NCBI GenBank assembly: GCA_913060895.1
Contig: CAJXSN010000002.1
Location: 186,001-250,000, forward strand
Source: an uncultured Sphingomonadaceae bacterium
Lineage (GTDB): Bacteria > Pseudomonadota > Alphaproteobacteria > Sphingomonadales > Sphingomonadaceae
Length of the DNA stretch: 64,000 nucleotides
Direction of reading: 5' to 3'
The position numbers and the translations under genes are program-made. The notes below the pieces were generated by a model. It was not told where the DNA came from, made no database searches, and saw only the letters and a program-made list of their open reading frames with translations. Shown in pieces: positions 25,549 to 34,241 of this stretch (positions are counted from its first letter, which is position 1; every line of letters begins with the position of its first letter).

Positions 25549-26513
25549 ATCTCACCACGCTCGCGGCGAAGATTGTACCATTCTTCGACATTGGCATTGT
25601 GATCTTCCAGCGTCGTAGCAAATTTATGCCCGCCAGTGCCATCGGCCACCATATACACCGCGTCGGTCGATTCAGGGTCGAGCACGGCGGCGATGGCTTC
25701 CCGGCCCGGATTCGTGATCGCCCCCACCGGGAGGCCGGTGCGGGTGTAGGTATTATAGCCGTTGATCGCGGCAATTTCCGACTGGCGGATACGGCGGCCC
25801 AGCGGCTTGCCCTTGGTCAATGGATAAATAATCGTCGGATCTGCCTGTAACAGCATCCCTGTTTTCACCCGATTGGAATAAAGCCCTGCGACCATCCTCC
25901 GCTCCCGCGCGACGCCGGTTTCCTTTTCGACGATACTCGCCAGCGTCACAGCTTCTTCGATATTGTCGACCGCGATGCCGGGTTTGCGCTTGGGCCATGC
26001 CTCTGCAAGATAATTGCGCATTGCCGCTTGCATTCGCGCCAGCACCGCCGTGCGGTCTTCACCGCGTTCGAAACTGTAAGTGTCGGGCAGTACGCTCCCT
26101 TCCACAGGCACCGGAATTTCGCCAGTCAGCAGCGGCTCTGCCATCAGTTTTTCGTGCACGATGATGGAGGGCGTGCCTTCCGGTATCGTCACGAAGCGGT
26201 TGATGACCTCCCCATGCTGAAAAGTGTCCAGCATGATCGCAGGCGAAGCGCCTTCCGGCACCAGAAATTCGCCCGCCTTTACCGGATCGCCGCTGCCAAG
26301 AATTTTCGCCCGCAACAGAAAACTGCTGGCGGAAGCTATCAGTTTTTCATCCTCCAGCTTGTTCGCAACCGATGTCAGGGTGGCGCCGGACGGAACGATG
26401 AAAGAGGTTTCTTCTTCCACCTGACCACCGGCCCACCAGCCGGATCCGAACCATGCGAACGCTGCCAGCACCACCAGCGCACCGGCGATGAACAAGCCTT
26501 TTATGGCTGTCAT
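25545..26513 (-). CDS. mltG: Endolytic transglycosylase MltG
   Basis: MltG cuts nascent peptidoglycan glycan strands at the inner membrane and is thought to set their length. The 322-aa product has an N-terminal membrane helix (IAGALVVLAAFAWFGSGWW), a LysM-like region around FIVPSGATLTSVANKL, and the YceG catalytic segment ASIVEKETGVARERRMVAGLY with the essential glutamate. LQADPTIIY and the C-terminal GHKFATTLEDHNANV are conserved. It follows fabF by 4 nt, the common fabF-mltG arrangement. Confidence 0.96.
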   Translation of the reverse strand: MTAIKGLFIAGALVVLAAFAWFGSGWWAGGQVEEETSFIVPSGATLTSVANKLEDEKLIASASSFLLRAKILGSGDPVKAGEFLVPEGASPAIMLDTFQHGEVINRFVTIPEGTPSIIVHEKLMAEPLLTGEIPVPVEGSVLPDTYSFERGEDRTAVLARMQAAMRNYLAEAWPKRKPGIAVDNIEEAVTLASIVEKETGVARERRMVAGLYSNRVKTGMLLQADPTIIYPLTKGKPLGRRIRQSEIAAINGYNTYTRTGLPVGAITNPGREAIAAVLDPESTDAVYMVADGTGGHKFATTLEDHNANVEEWYNLRRERGEM

Positions 26514-26517
26514 AGGT

Positions 26518-27777
26518 TCAGCTGACTTTACGCATAATCAGACTGGCATTGGTCCCGCCGAAACCAAAGCTGTTGTTAAGCGCAGCGCGGACTTCGCGTT
26601 TGCGAGCCTTCAGCGGCACCAGATCGACACCTTCGGTACCTTCATCGGGATTATGCAGGTTCAGCGTCGGGGGAACGACGCTGTCGCGCATGGCCAGAAG
26701 GCAGAATATTGCCTCCACCGCACCCGCGCCCCCCAGCAGATGGCCGATGGCGGATTTGGTGCTGCTCATGCTCGCCCCGCCCAGATCGCTACCCAGCACG
26801 CGCATAACAGCGGCCAGTTCGATGGTATCGGCCATTGTCGAGGTACCGTGAGCGTTTATGTAATCGATATCCGCCCCTGTCATGCCGGCCTTCTTCATGG
26901 CCATTTCCATCGCGAGTTGCGCGCCAAGGCCATCAGGATGCGGCGCGGTAACGTGATAGGCATCGCCCGACAGGCCGTAGCCTACAACTTCGCCATAAAT
27001 CGTCGCGCCGCGTGCTTTCGCCCGCTCGTATTCTTCCAGCACGACTACCCCTGCACCTTCGCCCATCACAAAGCCGTCGCGGTCCTTGTCATAGGGGCGG
27101 CTGGCTTCTTTAGGTCGGTCGTTCATGCTCATATTGAGCGCGCGGGCCTGAGCGAAACCGGCCACGCCAAGCGGGCAGACAGTACCCTCGGCACCGCCGG
27201 CCAGCATCACATCGGCATCATCGTCTCGGATCATGCGCGCCGCATCGCCGATGGAGTGCGCACCTGTCGAACAGGCAGTCACCACCGCGTGGTTGGGGCC
27301 CATGAAGCCATGCTGGATCTGCACTTGTCCGGTGACGAGATTGATCAGGCGTCCGTGAACGAAATGCGGTGAAACCCTGCCCGGACCACGCTCCGCCAAG
27401 ACCAGCGATTCCTTCTCGATCCCCGGCAATCCGCCAATACCCGATCCGATGGAGCAGCCCGTGCGGCGCTTTTCCGCTTCGCTCATATCGGTCAGCCCTG
27501 CATCTTCCAGCGCCTGCCCTGCGGCATCGATGCCATAAACGATGAACGGATCGACCTGCCGCTGGACCTTGTGGTCCACCCGCTTGTTCGGATCGAAGCC
27601 CCAGGGATGATCGGCAGGCTTCACCTCGCAGGCGATCTTGCACTTCTGGTCAACGGGATCGAAGCGCGTGATCGTGCCCGCGCCGCTTTCGCCCGCGATC
27701 AGGTTTTTCCAGGTGGTTTCAACATCCCCGCCCAGCGGGGTTACAAGGCCGAGGCCGGTGACGACTACACGCCGCAT
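26518..27777 (-). CDS. fabF: Beta-ketoacyl-ACP synthase II
   Basis: FabF elongates acyl-ACP with malonyl-ACP. The 419-aa thiolase-fold enzyme has the active-site Cys169 in TACSTGAHSIG and the two catalytic histidines in INAHGTSTMADT and SAIGHLLGGAGAVEA; the C-terminal NSFGFGGTNASL is typical. Length is normal. It lies downstream of acpP, separated by a hairpin that may lower its expression relative to acpP. Confidence 0.97.
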   Translation of the reverse strand: MRRVVVTGLGLVTPLGGDVETTWKNLIAGESGAGTITRFDPVDQKCKIACEVKPADHPWGFDPNKRVDHKVQRQVDPFIVYGIDAAGQALEDAGLTDMSEAEKRRTGCSIGSGIGGLPGIEKESLVLAERGPGRVSPHFVHGRLINLVTGQVQIQHGFMGPNHAVVTACSTGAHSIGDAARMIRDDDADVMLAGGAEGTVCPLGVAGFAQARALNMSMNDRPKEASRPYDKDRDGFVMGEGAGVVVLEEYERAKARGATIYGEVVGYGLSGDAYHVTAPHPDGLGAQLAMEMAMKKAGMTGADIDYINAHGTSTMADTIELAAVMRVLGSDLGGASMSSTKSAIGHLLGGAGAVEAIFCLLAMRDSVVPPTLNLHNPDEGTEGVDLVPLKARKREVRAALNNSFGFGGTNASLIMRKVS

Positions 27778-27815
27778 GCAATTTCTCCATCAGGAACATA
27801 ATTGGCCGTAAAACA

Positions 27816-27853
27816 CGTCAGGCCCGGCCCGGTTTTGCGGGTCGAGCCTGACG
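27816..27853 (-). terminator. Hairpin between acpP and fabF
   Basis: On the - strand, CGTCAGGC and GCCTGACG arms enclose a second GC-rich stem and loop, followed by TGTTTTA. It looks like a partial intrinsic terminator placed within the acpP-fabF spacer, consistent with acyl carrier protein being needed in excess. Confidence 0.55.
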
Positions 27854-27906
27854 GTACCCGAGCTAGTTGAGCCGGGAAAGGGACCTAGGGGCCAGCAGCC
27901 CCAAAA

Positions 27907-28143
27907 TCAGCCCTTGTTCTCTTCGATGTATTTCGTGGCATCGCCAACGGTTGCGATCTTTTCAGCCGCATCGTCGGGAATTTCCACGCCAAATTCTTCT
28001 TCGAAAGCCATCACCAGTTCAACGATATCAAGGCTGTCTGCGCCCAGATCGTCGATAAAACTGGCTTCCTGCGTTACCTTGTCGGCTTCGACACCCAGGT
28101 GCTCGACAACAATTTTCTGCACGCGGTCAGGAGTATCGCTCAT
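27907..28143 (-). CDS. acpP: Acyl carrier protein
   Basis: The 78-aa acidic protein carries the phosphopantetheine serine in [16 protein letters not shown] (Ser37) and the typical [14 protein letters not shown] helix. It shuttles acyl chains in fatty acid synthesis. AGAGGG about 10 nt upstream is a plausible ribosome binding site. It precedes fabF across 129 bp that hold a hairpin. Confidence 0.97.
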   Translation of the reverse strand: MSDTPDRVQKIVVEHLGVEADKVTQEASFIDDLGADSLDIVELVMAFEEEFGVEIPDDAAEKIATVGDATKYIEENKG

Positions 28144-28311
28144 AGTAATCAGACCCTCTCATTCGGGAAGTTGAAATTTGTCTTTCGCCCTAATGAACGC
28201 ACGGGGGCAGCGCAAGGGTCCGCGTACAGGCGGCTTGCGCTGGCATAACCGTTTGACAGCACAGCCTATCTGCGGGTGCTTTTGCTTTCTTTACCAAATT
28301 CAGCAAAACCC

Positions 28312-28337
28312 GGGACCTTTTCCGCAATCCTGACGTT
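28312..28337 (+). promoter_or_regulatory. Candidate EcfG (general stress) promoter
   Basis: GGGAC at 28312 and CGTT at 28334 are separated by 17 nt, one mismatch from the alphaproteobacterial EcfG consensus GGAAC-N16/17-CGTT. It lies about 30 nt before the ATG of a stress-type four-helix-bundle protein. Support is from position and motif only. Confidence 0.5.
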
Positions 28338-28369
28338 ACATAAACATAAATTAAATCAGGAGATTACAT

Positions 28370-28801
28370 ATGACCAGCAAGACATTCAAAAGTCTCGTCG
28401 ACACCACTTTCGATTCTGTCGAAGGATACCGCAAGGCAGGTGAAAAGGCCGACAGCACCCAGCTTAAACAGGCTCTTGCGCATCGTCAGAAGCAGCGTGA
28501 GCAAACTCTGCAGCAGATGAATGGTGTGCTGAGGCAGCAGGGTGAGGAACTTGTCACCAAAGGTACGATGGCCGGTGAGGCCCATCAGATGTGGGCAAGC
28601 ATCACCGACATGTTCGAAAGTGGTAACGAAGCTGCTTCCGAGCGTGTGGAGGAAGGCGAGGATTACCTCAAAGGCAAGTTCGAGAGCGCGCTGGAAGACG
28701 ACAACCTTGAAGCGCCAGAACGTGCGATTGTTCAACAGTGCTTTGCAGAAATCTGCGAAGGTGAAAAGTTCGGCGATATGATCGAGAAGCAATACGACTG
28801 A
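28370..28801 (+). CDS. PA2169/DUF2383 family four-helix-bundle protein
   Basis: The 143-aa, strongly helical, polar protein contains LVDTTFDSVEGYRKAGEKA, followed by a Gln-rich helix and a C-terminal CFAEICEGEKFGDMIEKQYD, matching the PA2169-type ferritin-like helical bundle family. Its role is unknown; homologs are often stress-induced. AGGAG lies 8 nt before the ATG. A candidate EcfG promoter precedes it and a strong bidirectional terminator follows, so it is a single-gene unit. Confidence 0.85.
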   Translation: MTSKTFKSLVDTTFDSVEGYRKAGEKADSTQLKQALAHRQKQREQTLQQMNGVLRQQGEELVTKGTMAGEAHQMWASITDMFESGNEAASERVEEGEDYLKGKFESALEDDNLEAPERAIVQQCFAEICEGEKFGDMIEKQYD

Positions 28802-28830
28802 TTATTTGTCGACTTAGCGATATAAATGAA

Positions 28831-28859
28831 AAGGGCGCGGAGCAATCCGCGCCCTTTTT
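28831..28859. terminator. Bidirectional intrinsic terminator
   Basis: A 9-bp stem GGGCGCGGA/TCCGCGCCC with a GCAA tetraloop is followed by TTTTT on the + strand and, read from the - strand, by CTTTTC. It serves the four-helix-bundle gene and the converging aspS. Confidence 0.9.
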
Positions 28860-28890
28860 CGTATCTTGCGCTTTCCAGTGCTTTTACCGT

Positions 28891-30693
28891 TCAGGCGCTC
28901 TTGTCGGCGTTACCTTCAGGCTTTGGCGGCTCCACCGTACGGATGTGCACGTCCCGAAGCTGGCGATTGGAGACAGCGGACGGTGCGCCCATCATCAGGT
29001 CTTGAGCCTTCTGGTTCAGCGGGAAGGCGATGACTTCGCGGATATTGGGCTCATCCGCTAGCAGCATCACGATGCGATCAATACCCGGGGCGCTGCCGCC
29101 ATGCGGTGGTGCGCCCAGCTTGAATGCTTCGATCATGCCGGAAAATTCGCGGTCGACTGTTGCTTTGTCGTAACCGGCGATTTCGAATGCCTTGTACATG
29201 ATATCAGGCCGGTGATTACGGATTGCTCCAGAGGAAAGCTCGTACCCGTTGCAGACGATGTCGTACTGCCACGCCAGAATATCGAGCGGGTCCTTGGTTT
29301 CCAGCGCTTCCATCTCGCCCTGCGGCATGGAGAATGGATTGTGGCTGAAATCGACCTTCTTCGTATCTTCGTCATACTCGAACATCGGGAAATCGACGAT
29401 CCAGCAGAATTTGAAGCAGCCCTGTTCGATCAGTTCCAGCGTTTCGCCAACACGGGTGCGCGCGGCGCCGGCCAGTTTTGCTGCATCCTTCGTCTTGCCA
29501 GCTGCGAAGAACAGGCCGTCATTTTCGCCCAGCCCCAGTTCGTCATAGATGGCCTGCATACCTTCCGTGCCGTGGTTCTTGGCAATCGGGCCGCCAAACT
29601 CGCCTGACTTGCGGGTGACATAGCCCAGCCCGGCAAAACCTTCCTTGCGGGCCCAGTCATTCATTTCATCGAAGAATTTGCGGCTTTTCTCGTTTGTGCC
29701 CGGCGCCGGGATCGCGCGGACTGTTCCGCCGCTGCCAACGATTTTCTCGAACAGGCCGAAGCCCGATTTTTCGAAGTGCGCGCCAACATCGCTAATTTCG
29801 ATGGGATTGCGCAGATCGGGCTTGTCCGTGCCGTATTTCAGCATGGATTCTGCGTAAGGAATGCGCGGAAATTCGCCCGAGGAGGTGACTGTCTTGCCAC
29901 CGCTGAATTCGTCGAACACGCCTGCCAGCACTGGTTCCAGCGCCTGAAACACATCTTCCTGCGTCACGAAGCTCATCTCGAAATCGAGTTGATAGAACTC
30001 GGGGCTGCGGTCGGCGCGCAAATCTTCATCGCGGAAGCATGGCGCGATCTGGAAATAGCGATCAAAGCCCGCCACCATCAGCAGCTGTTTGAACATCTGC
30101 GGTGCCTGCGGCAGAGCGTAAAACTGGCCAGGATGCAGGCGGCTGGGCACGATGTAATCACGTGCGCCTTCGGGGCTGCTGGCGGCCAAGATAGGCGTCT
30201 GGAATTCCGTGAAGCCCTGATCCTGCATCCGGCGACGCAGGCTGGAAATCACCTGGCTGCGCAGCATGATGTTTGCGTGCATCGTCTCGCGCCGCAAATC
30301 AACAAACCGGTATTTCAGGCGGATATCCTCGGGATAGTCCTGCTCCCCAGCGACGGGCAGCGGCAATTCCTCGGCACGGCTTTGCACCGTGGCAGAGCGG
30401 GCAAAAACCTCAATCTCGCCAGTCGGCAGATTGGCATTCACCGTGCCTTCGCTACGTGCCTTCACTACGCCGTCGATGGTAACGACGCTTTCGAGTTTCA
30501 GGCCGTCGAGCAGCGCCAGAGCCTCGCTGTCTTCATCGGCAACGATCTGGGTTAAGCCGTAATGATCGCGCAAATCGACGAACAATACGCCGCCGTGATC
30601 GCGCTTCTTATGGACCCAGCCCGACAAGCGAACAGTGTCGCCAACATTGGCTTTGGTCAGCGCAGCGCAGTTGTGGGTACGATAGGCGTGCAT
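28891..30693 (-). CDS. aspS: Aspartate-tRNA ligase (bacterial type)
   Basis: The 600-aa class II synthetase charges tRNA-Asp, and in organisms lacking AsnRS also tRNA-Asn. It opens with an OB-fold anticodon domain ([23 protein letters not shown]), has class II motifs with LRYKFVDLRRE-like residues (LKYRFVDLR) and [18 protein letters not shown], the bacterial GAD insertion in the middle (about 300-420), and motif 3 in [12 protein letters not shown]. Discriminating versus non-discriminating specificity is not readable here. A TTGACA-type promoter is seen upstream. Confidence 0.97.
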   Translation of the reverse strand: MHAYRTHNCAALTKANVGDTVRLSGWVHKKRDHGGVLFVDLRDHYGLTQIVADEDSEALALLDGLKLESVVTIDGVVKARSEGTVNANLPTGEIEVFARSATVQSRAEELPLPVAGEQDYPEDIRLKYRFVDLRRETMHANIMLRSQVISSLRRRMQDQGFTEFQTPILAASSPEGARDYIVPSRLHPGQFYALPQAPQMFKQLLMVAGFDRYFQIAPCFRDEDLRADRSPEFYQLDFEMSFVTQEDVFQALEPVLAGVFDEFSGGKTVTSSGEFPRIPYAESMLKYGTDKPDLRNPIEISDVGAHFEKSGFGLFEKIVGSGGTVRAIPAPGTNEKSRKFFDEMNDWARKEGFAGLGYVTRKSGEFGGPIAKNHGTEGMQAIYDELGLGENDGLFFAAGKTKDAAKLAGAARTRVGETLELIEQGCFKFCWIVDFPMFEYDEDTKKVDFSHNPFSMPQGEMEALETKDPLDILAWQYDIVCNGYELSSGAIRNHRPDIMYKAFEIAGYDKATVDREFSGMIEAFKLGAPPHGGSAPGIDRIVMLLADEPNIREVIAFPLNQKAQDLMMGAPSAVSNRQLRDVHIRTVEPPKPEGNADKSA

Positions 30694-30786
30694 GGTTTAC
30701 CGGCTTCCATTCTCGGGAGATAAGGTTAGGGCGCAGGGTGCGCGCATGGGTGCAGGCTCCTCTATAGGGCCTTTCCATCGCGCGCG

Positions 30787-30815
30787 CTAACAGGCGAAGC
30801 GCATTAATTTGTCAA
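30787..30815 (-). promoter_or_regulatory. Candidate sigma-70-type promoter of aspS
   Basis: On the - strand a perfect TTGACA (30815-30810) is followed 17 nt later by TGTTAG, a weak -10. It would give a leader of about 85-90 nt before the aspS ATG. The -10 match is poor. Confidence 0.35.
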
Positions 30816-30883
30816 GCTGGGGTTTGGCAAATGCCGCGCACGCGCGAGGGCGGTACTCCGCTCCACAGGGAAAGAAAAAGCTG

Positions 30884-32164
30884 ATGAAAATCCACGATCT
30901 GATAACCGATTCCGACACGCTTGCCGAATTGTGCGAGCGATTGGCGAAATCCGATTTTGTTTGCGTCGACACCGAATTTATGCGGGAAAATACTTTCTGG
31001 CCAGAGCTTTGCCTGGTGCAGTTGGGAAATTCCGAAGAAGCCGCTGCAGTCGATCCGCTGGCCGATGGCATCGATCTGACCCCAATGTGGAACCTGATGA
31101 CGGACAACGAAGATGTCCTGAAAATTTTCCACGCAGGCGGGCAGGATGTGGAAATCGTCTATAATTTCACAGGCAAGACCCCCCACCCCATCTTCGACAC
31201 GCAAATTGCGATGATGGCGATCAGCCAGTCCGAACAGATCGGCTATGCCAATCTGGTCGAAAGCTGGTTGGGGAAGACAATCGACAAGGGCGCACGCTTT
31301 ACGGACTGGAGCCGCCGTCCACTGACGGACCGGCAGATCGAATATGCTATTGGCGATGTAACCGATCTGGCGGTCATCTTCCCGATGATCCTGAAAAAGC
31401 TTATCAAGACGGGCCGGGGCGGCTGGCTCAATGCCGAAATGGAAAAGCTGGCCGATCCGGCCAATTACCAGAACGACGAAGGCGATGCGTGGAAACGCAT
31501 CCGGTCGCAGGGCCGCAATCCGCAGATGCTTGGTCGCCTGAAAGCCTTGGCCGCATGGCGCGAAGGCGAAGCAAAACACAAGAATCTGCCGCGTGGCCGC
31601 ATCATGCGCGACGAAACGCTGGCCGATGTTGCGAGCCATCCACCCAGGAAACAGGGCGATCTGGCCAAGGTTCGTGGCCTCTCGAATGCGTGGAAAGACA
31701 ATGATATAGGTAAACGCCTTATGAAGGTGTTGGAAGATGCCGAACCACTGCCGAAATCCGAAATGCCCGACAAGGCGAAGCGCGGCGCTCCTCTGGGCAA
31801 GGAAGGTGCGCTGGTTGCCGATCTTCTCAAGCTCCTTCTGAAGATCCGTAGCCGTGAGATCGACATCGCATCCCGTCTGTTGACCAAGGCAAACGAAATG
31901 GAAGCGCTGGCCGCCGGCGTACGCGACCTCCCGATCCTGAAAAGCTGGCGTTATGAAGTGTTTGGCAAAGATGCCTTGGATCTGGTCGAGGGCAAGCTGG
32001 CCTTTACCGTGCGCGGCGGCAAACTGCATATGACCCATGTGGATGATATACAGCAGGATATGCAGGACGAGAAAGCTGGCAGGGCCGAAGCCGGGCCGCA
32101 GGATCGCATCCAGGACAGGGCCGAAACCAAAGCAGCACTGGCCCAGGCAGCCGCTGCCGAATAG
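30884..32164 (+). CDS. rnd: Ribonuclease D
   Basis: RNase D is a 3'-5' exonuclease that trims tRNA and other small RNA ends. The 426-aa protein has the DEDD exonuclease fold: DTEF (29-32), FDTQIAMMA and the Tyr/Asp of YAIGDVTDL, then an HRDC domain (about 205-300) and a C-terminal second helical domain. I start at the ATG at 30884 because MKIHDLITDSDTLAEL is the normal beginning; the longer reading upstream is non-conserved. The last 30 residues are low-complexity Ala/Glu/Arg. oxyR begins 8 nt downstream. Confidence 0.95.
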   Translation: MKIHDLITDSDTLAELCERLAKSDFVCVDTEFMRENTFWPELCLVQLGNSEEAAAVDPLADGIDLTPMWNLMTDNEDVLKIFHAGGQDVEIVYNFTGKTPHPIFDTQIAMMAISQSEQIGYANLVESWLGKTIDKGARFTDWSRRPLTDRQIEYAIGDVTDLAVIFPMILKKLIKTGRGGWLNAEMEKLADPANYQNDEGDAWKRIRSQGRNPQMLGRLKALAAWREGEAKHKNLPRGRIMRDETLADVASHPPRKQGDLAKVRGLSNAWKDNDIGKRLMKVLEDAEPLPKSEMPDKAKRGAPLGKEGALVADLLKLLLKIRSREIDIASRLLTKANEMEALAAGVRDLPILKSWRYEVFGKDALDLVEGKLAFTVRGGKLHMTHVDDIQQDMQDEKAGRAEAGPQDRIQDRAETKAALAQAAAAE

Positions 32165-32172
32165 GACTGCCA

Positions 32173-33069
32173 GTGAGCACTTACCTCCCCACAATCAAGC
32201 AGCTGCAATATCTTGTTGCCCTGCACGAACACGGCCATTTCGGGCGTGCAGCCGAAGCCAGCTTCGTATCGCAATCGACGCTTTCTGCCGGTATCCGCGA
32301 ACTGGAATCGCTGCTCGGCACTACTCTGGTCGAGCGGTCACGCCGGGTGGTGCGCTTCACTCCGCTGGGCAATCAGGTGGTGGAAAAGGCGCACCGCCTG
32401 CTGCGCGAAGCCGAAGAACTGTCCGATCTGGTGCAGGCTGCGGGGAAGCCGCTGGCCGGGACTTTGCGCATGAGCGTTATTCCCACGATCGCGCCGTTCC
32501 TGCTACCGAAGATATTGCCCCGTCTGCGCCGCGAACGGCCCGAACTGAAACTGTTCCTGCGTGAGGAAACGAGTGCCGATGCGGTCGAGTCCCTGCAGCA
32601 CGGCCGCGTCGATTGCGTTCTGCTGGCGCTCCCCTTTCCCACCGGCGATGTGGAGAGCGAGGTCATTGGCGAAGACCGCCTGCTGATCGCGATGCCGAAG
32701 GACGATCCGCGCGACCCGCCCGAAAAAATGCGCCCCTCCGCCATCGATCAAGGCCGTCTGCTGATGCTGGAAGACGGGCACTGCCTACGCGATCATGCGT
32801 TGGCTGCGTGTAACCGGCCAGAATTGAAAGGCAACGCAGTGATGATCGGCACCAGTCTGCATACGCTGGTGCAAATGGTCGATAACGGTCTGGGCTGGAC
32901 CATGTTGCCGCAAATGGCGCTGGATGCCGGAATTCTTAACGGAACCGAAGTTGTCGCCCGGCCCCTTACCACCAGTAACGACACACGCAAGATCGCGCTG
33001 ATCTGGCGCAAGAACAGCCCGCGCGCGGAAGAATTCCGTTTACTGGCAGACGAGTTGAAGGCCGGGTGA
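32173..33069 (+). CDS. oxyR: Hydrogen peroxide sensor LysR-type regulator OxyR
   Basis: The 298-aa protein has the N-terminal LysR winged HTH (PTIKQLQYLVALHEHGHFGRAA, SQSTLSAGIRELE) and an effector domain carrying LMLEDGHCLRDHALAAC. Cys204 and Cys213 match in context and 9-residue spacing the Cys199/Cys208 peroxide-sensing pair of Escherichia coli OxyR, which makes this more specific than a generic LysR call. The start is GTG, 8 nt after the rnd stop. It probably controls catalase and peroxiredoxin genes located elsewhere. Confidence 0.94.
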   Translation: MSTYLPTIKQLQYLVALHEHGHFGRAAEASFVSQSTLSAGIRELESLLGTTLVERSRRVVRFTPLGNQVVEKAHRLLREAEELSDLVQAAGKPLAGTLRMSVIPTIAPFLLPKILPRLRRERPELKLFLREETSADAVESLQHGRVDCVLLALPFPTGDVESEVIGEDRLLIAMPKDDPRDPPEKMRPSAIDQGRLLMLEDGHCLRDHALAACNRPELKGNAVMIGTSLHTLVQMVDNGLGWTMLPQMALDAGILNGTEVVARPLTTSNDTRKIALIWRKNSPRAEEFRLLADELKAG

Positions 33070-33153
33070 AAGAGCCGCTTAATGGCTCGCATTCACTATT
33101 TCTTGGTAAAATATCCGATAAGGCCATTCATCCGGTCGTAAAGGATTTTTACA

Positions 33154-33531
33154 GTGCGCTCTTACAATCGTCTGTCTATGGATAGGGAAGTCGCCTGCCG
33201 CATTGATGGCAACCGCGACTTTGTAACTCTCTACAATATTTCCAGCGGTGGCTGCATGATCGAGAGCTTCAGCGATATGAATGTGGGCACGCGCATTGCC
33301 CTGGATCTGAACGGTATCACGACAATGGATGGCTGCGTTGTCTGGCGGATCGAAAAGAACGCCGGCGTCAAATTCGATGTGCCGCTGCACCCCGCCGCCG
33401 TCCAGTCGATGGATTTTGCCGCGATTGATGAAGATTTCGACCAGAACGATCCGCGGGATCGTTTCGGCATTCCGCTCGTCGGGACGTTGCATCGCGCGGC
33501 GGGACATTTCGGCTCTGGAGAAATAAGCTAG
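33154..33531 (+). CDS. PilZ domain protein
   Basis: The 125-aa protein is essentially one PilZ domain. RSYNR near the N-terminus gives the RxxxR switch and YNISSGG supplies NxSxxG, so it can be expected to bind cyclic di-GMP. The start is GTG, with AAGGA 8 nt upstream. It is a third c-di-GMP-related gene in this window. Its effector target is unknown. It is followed closely by the converging pgsA. Confidence 0.85.
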   Translation: MRSYNRLSMDREVACRIDGNRDFVTLYNISSGGCMIESFSDMNVGTRIALDLNGITTMDGCVVWRIEKNAGVKFDVPLHPAAVQSMDFAAIDEDFDQNDPRDRFGIPLVGTLHRAAGHFGSGEIS

Positions 33532-33549
33532 ACCCCGCTGCCTGCAAGT

Positions 33550-34116
33550 TCAGTCCATGTGTTTCAGGCCGACGCGCAGATAATCCCACCCTGTCACAAT
33601 AGTCAGCACGGCCGCCGCCCATAATGTGGTGAGCCCGGTCAGATGGATCCACTCGTATTGCGGCAAGGCCCCGCCACCAATCAGCGCACCGAGTGAGACA
33701 AGCTGGAACGTAGTCTTCCATTTGGCCAGTTGAGTCACAGGCACGGAAACCTGCAGCCCGGCAAGAAATTCGCGCAGTCCCGACACGGCGATTTCCCGTA
33801 TCAGGATAATCAGCCCGGCGATGACGTGAAAATCGCCCACAATCGGTCCGCGCAGGAACCCTTGCGCCGTAAGCACCAGAATAACCGCCGCCACCATGAT
33901 CTTGTCCGCAATCGGATCAAGAAATATACCCAACTTCGAAACGGTGCCCTGTGCCCGGGCGAGATATCCATCAAGATAATCGGTCAGGCTGATTATGCCG
34001 TAAAGCACGAACCCCATTGCATAGCCGAAAGTCCACCCGGGCCACCACAGAAGGTAGGCGAGCAATGGAACGGCGAAAATCCGTGACAAGGTGAGTATAT
34101 TAGGCAGTGTCAGCAT
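33550..34116 (-). CDS. pgsA: CDP-diacylglycerol-glycerol-3-phosphate 3-phosphatidyltransferase
   Basis: PgsA makes phosphatidylglycerol phosphate in the inner membrane. The 188-aa protein has the CDP-alcohol phosphotransferase signature as DYLDGYLARAQGTVSKLG followed by FLDPIADK, with all metal-binding aspartates. Several membrane helices follow. It begins MLTLPNILTLSRI, as usual. It is divergent from the LplT-like transporter; both concern phospholipids, which may explain the pairing. Confidence 0.95.
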   Translation of the reverse strand: MLTLPNILTLSRIFAVPLLAYLLWWPGWTFGYAMGFVLYGIISLTDYLDGYLARAQGTVSKLGIFLDPIADKIMVAAVILVLTAQGFLRGPIVGDFHVIAGLIILIREIAVSGLREFLAGLQVSVPVTQLAKWKTTFQLVSLGALIGGGALPQYEWIHLTGLTTLWAAAVLTIVTGWDYLRVGLKHMD

Positions 34117-34241
34117 AGGCTTGTTGTCCCCCTAGCCGATCAGGCAGGCGGGAAAAAGAACATCCTTGCCCTTGTCCGCCGACCAGTTGCCACTAGAACA
34201 AATCGCGATGGACCAAACGGTCTGCGATCGGGGATAATTTT

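Noticed and set aside
28253-28275. TTGACA upstream of the four-helix-bundle gene as a sigma-70 promoter
   Set aside because: No acceptable -10 box follows at 16-18 nt (the matching position reads GTGCTT); the EcfG-like motif nearer the start fits better.
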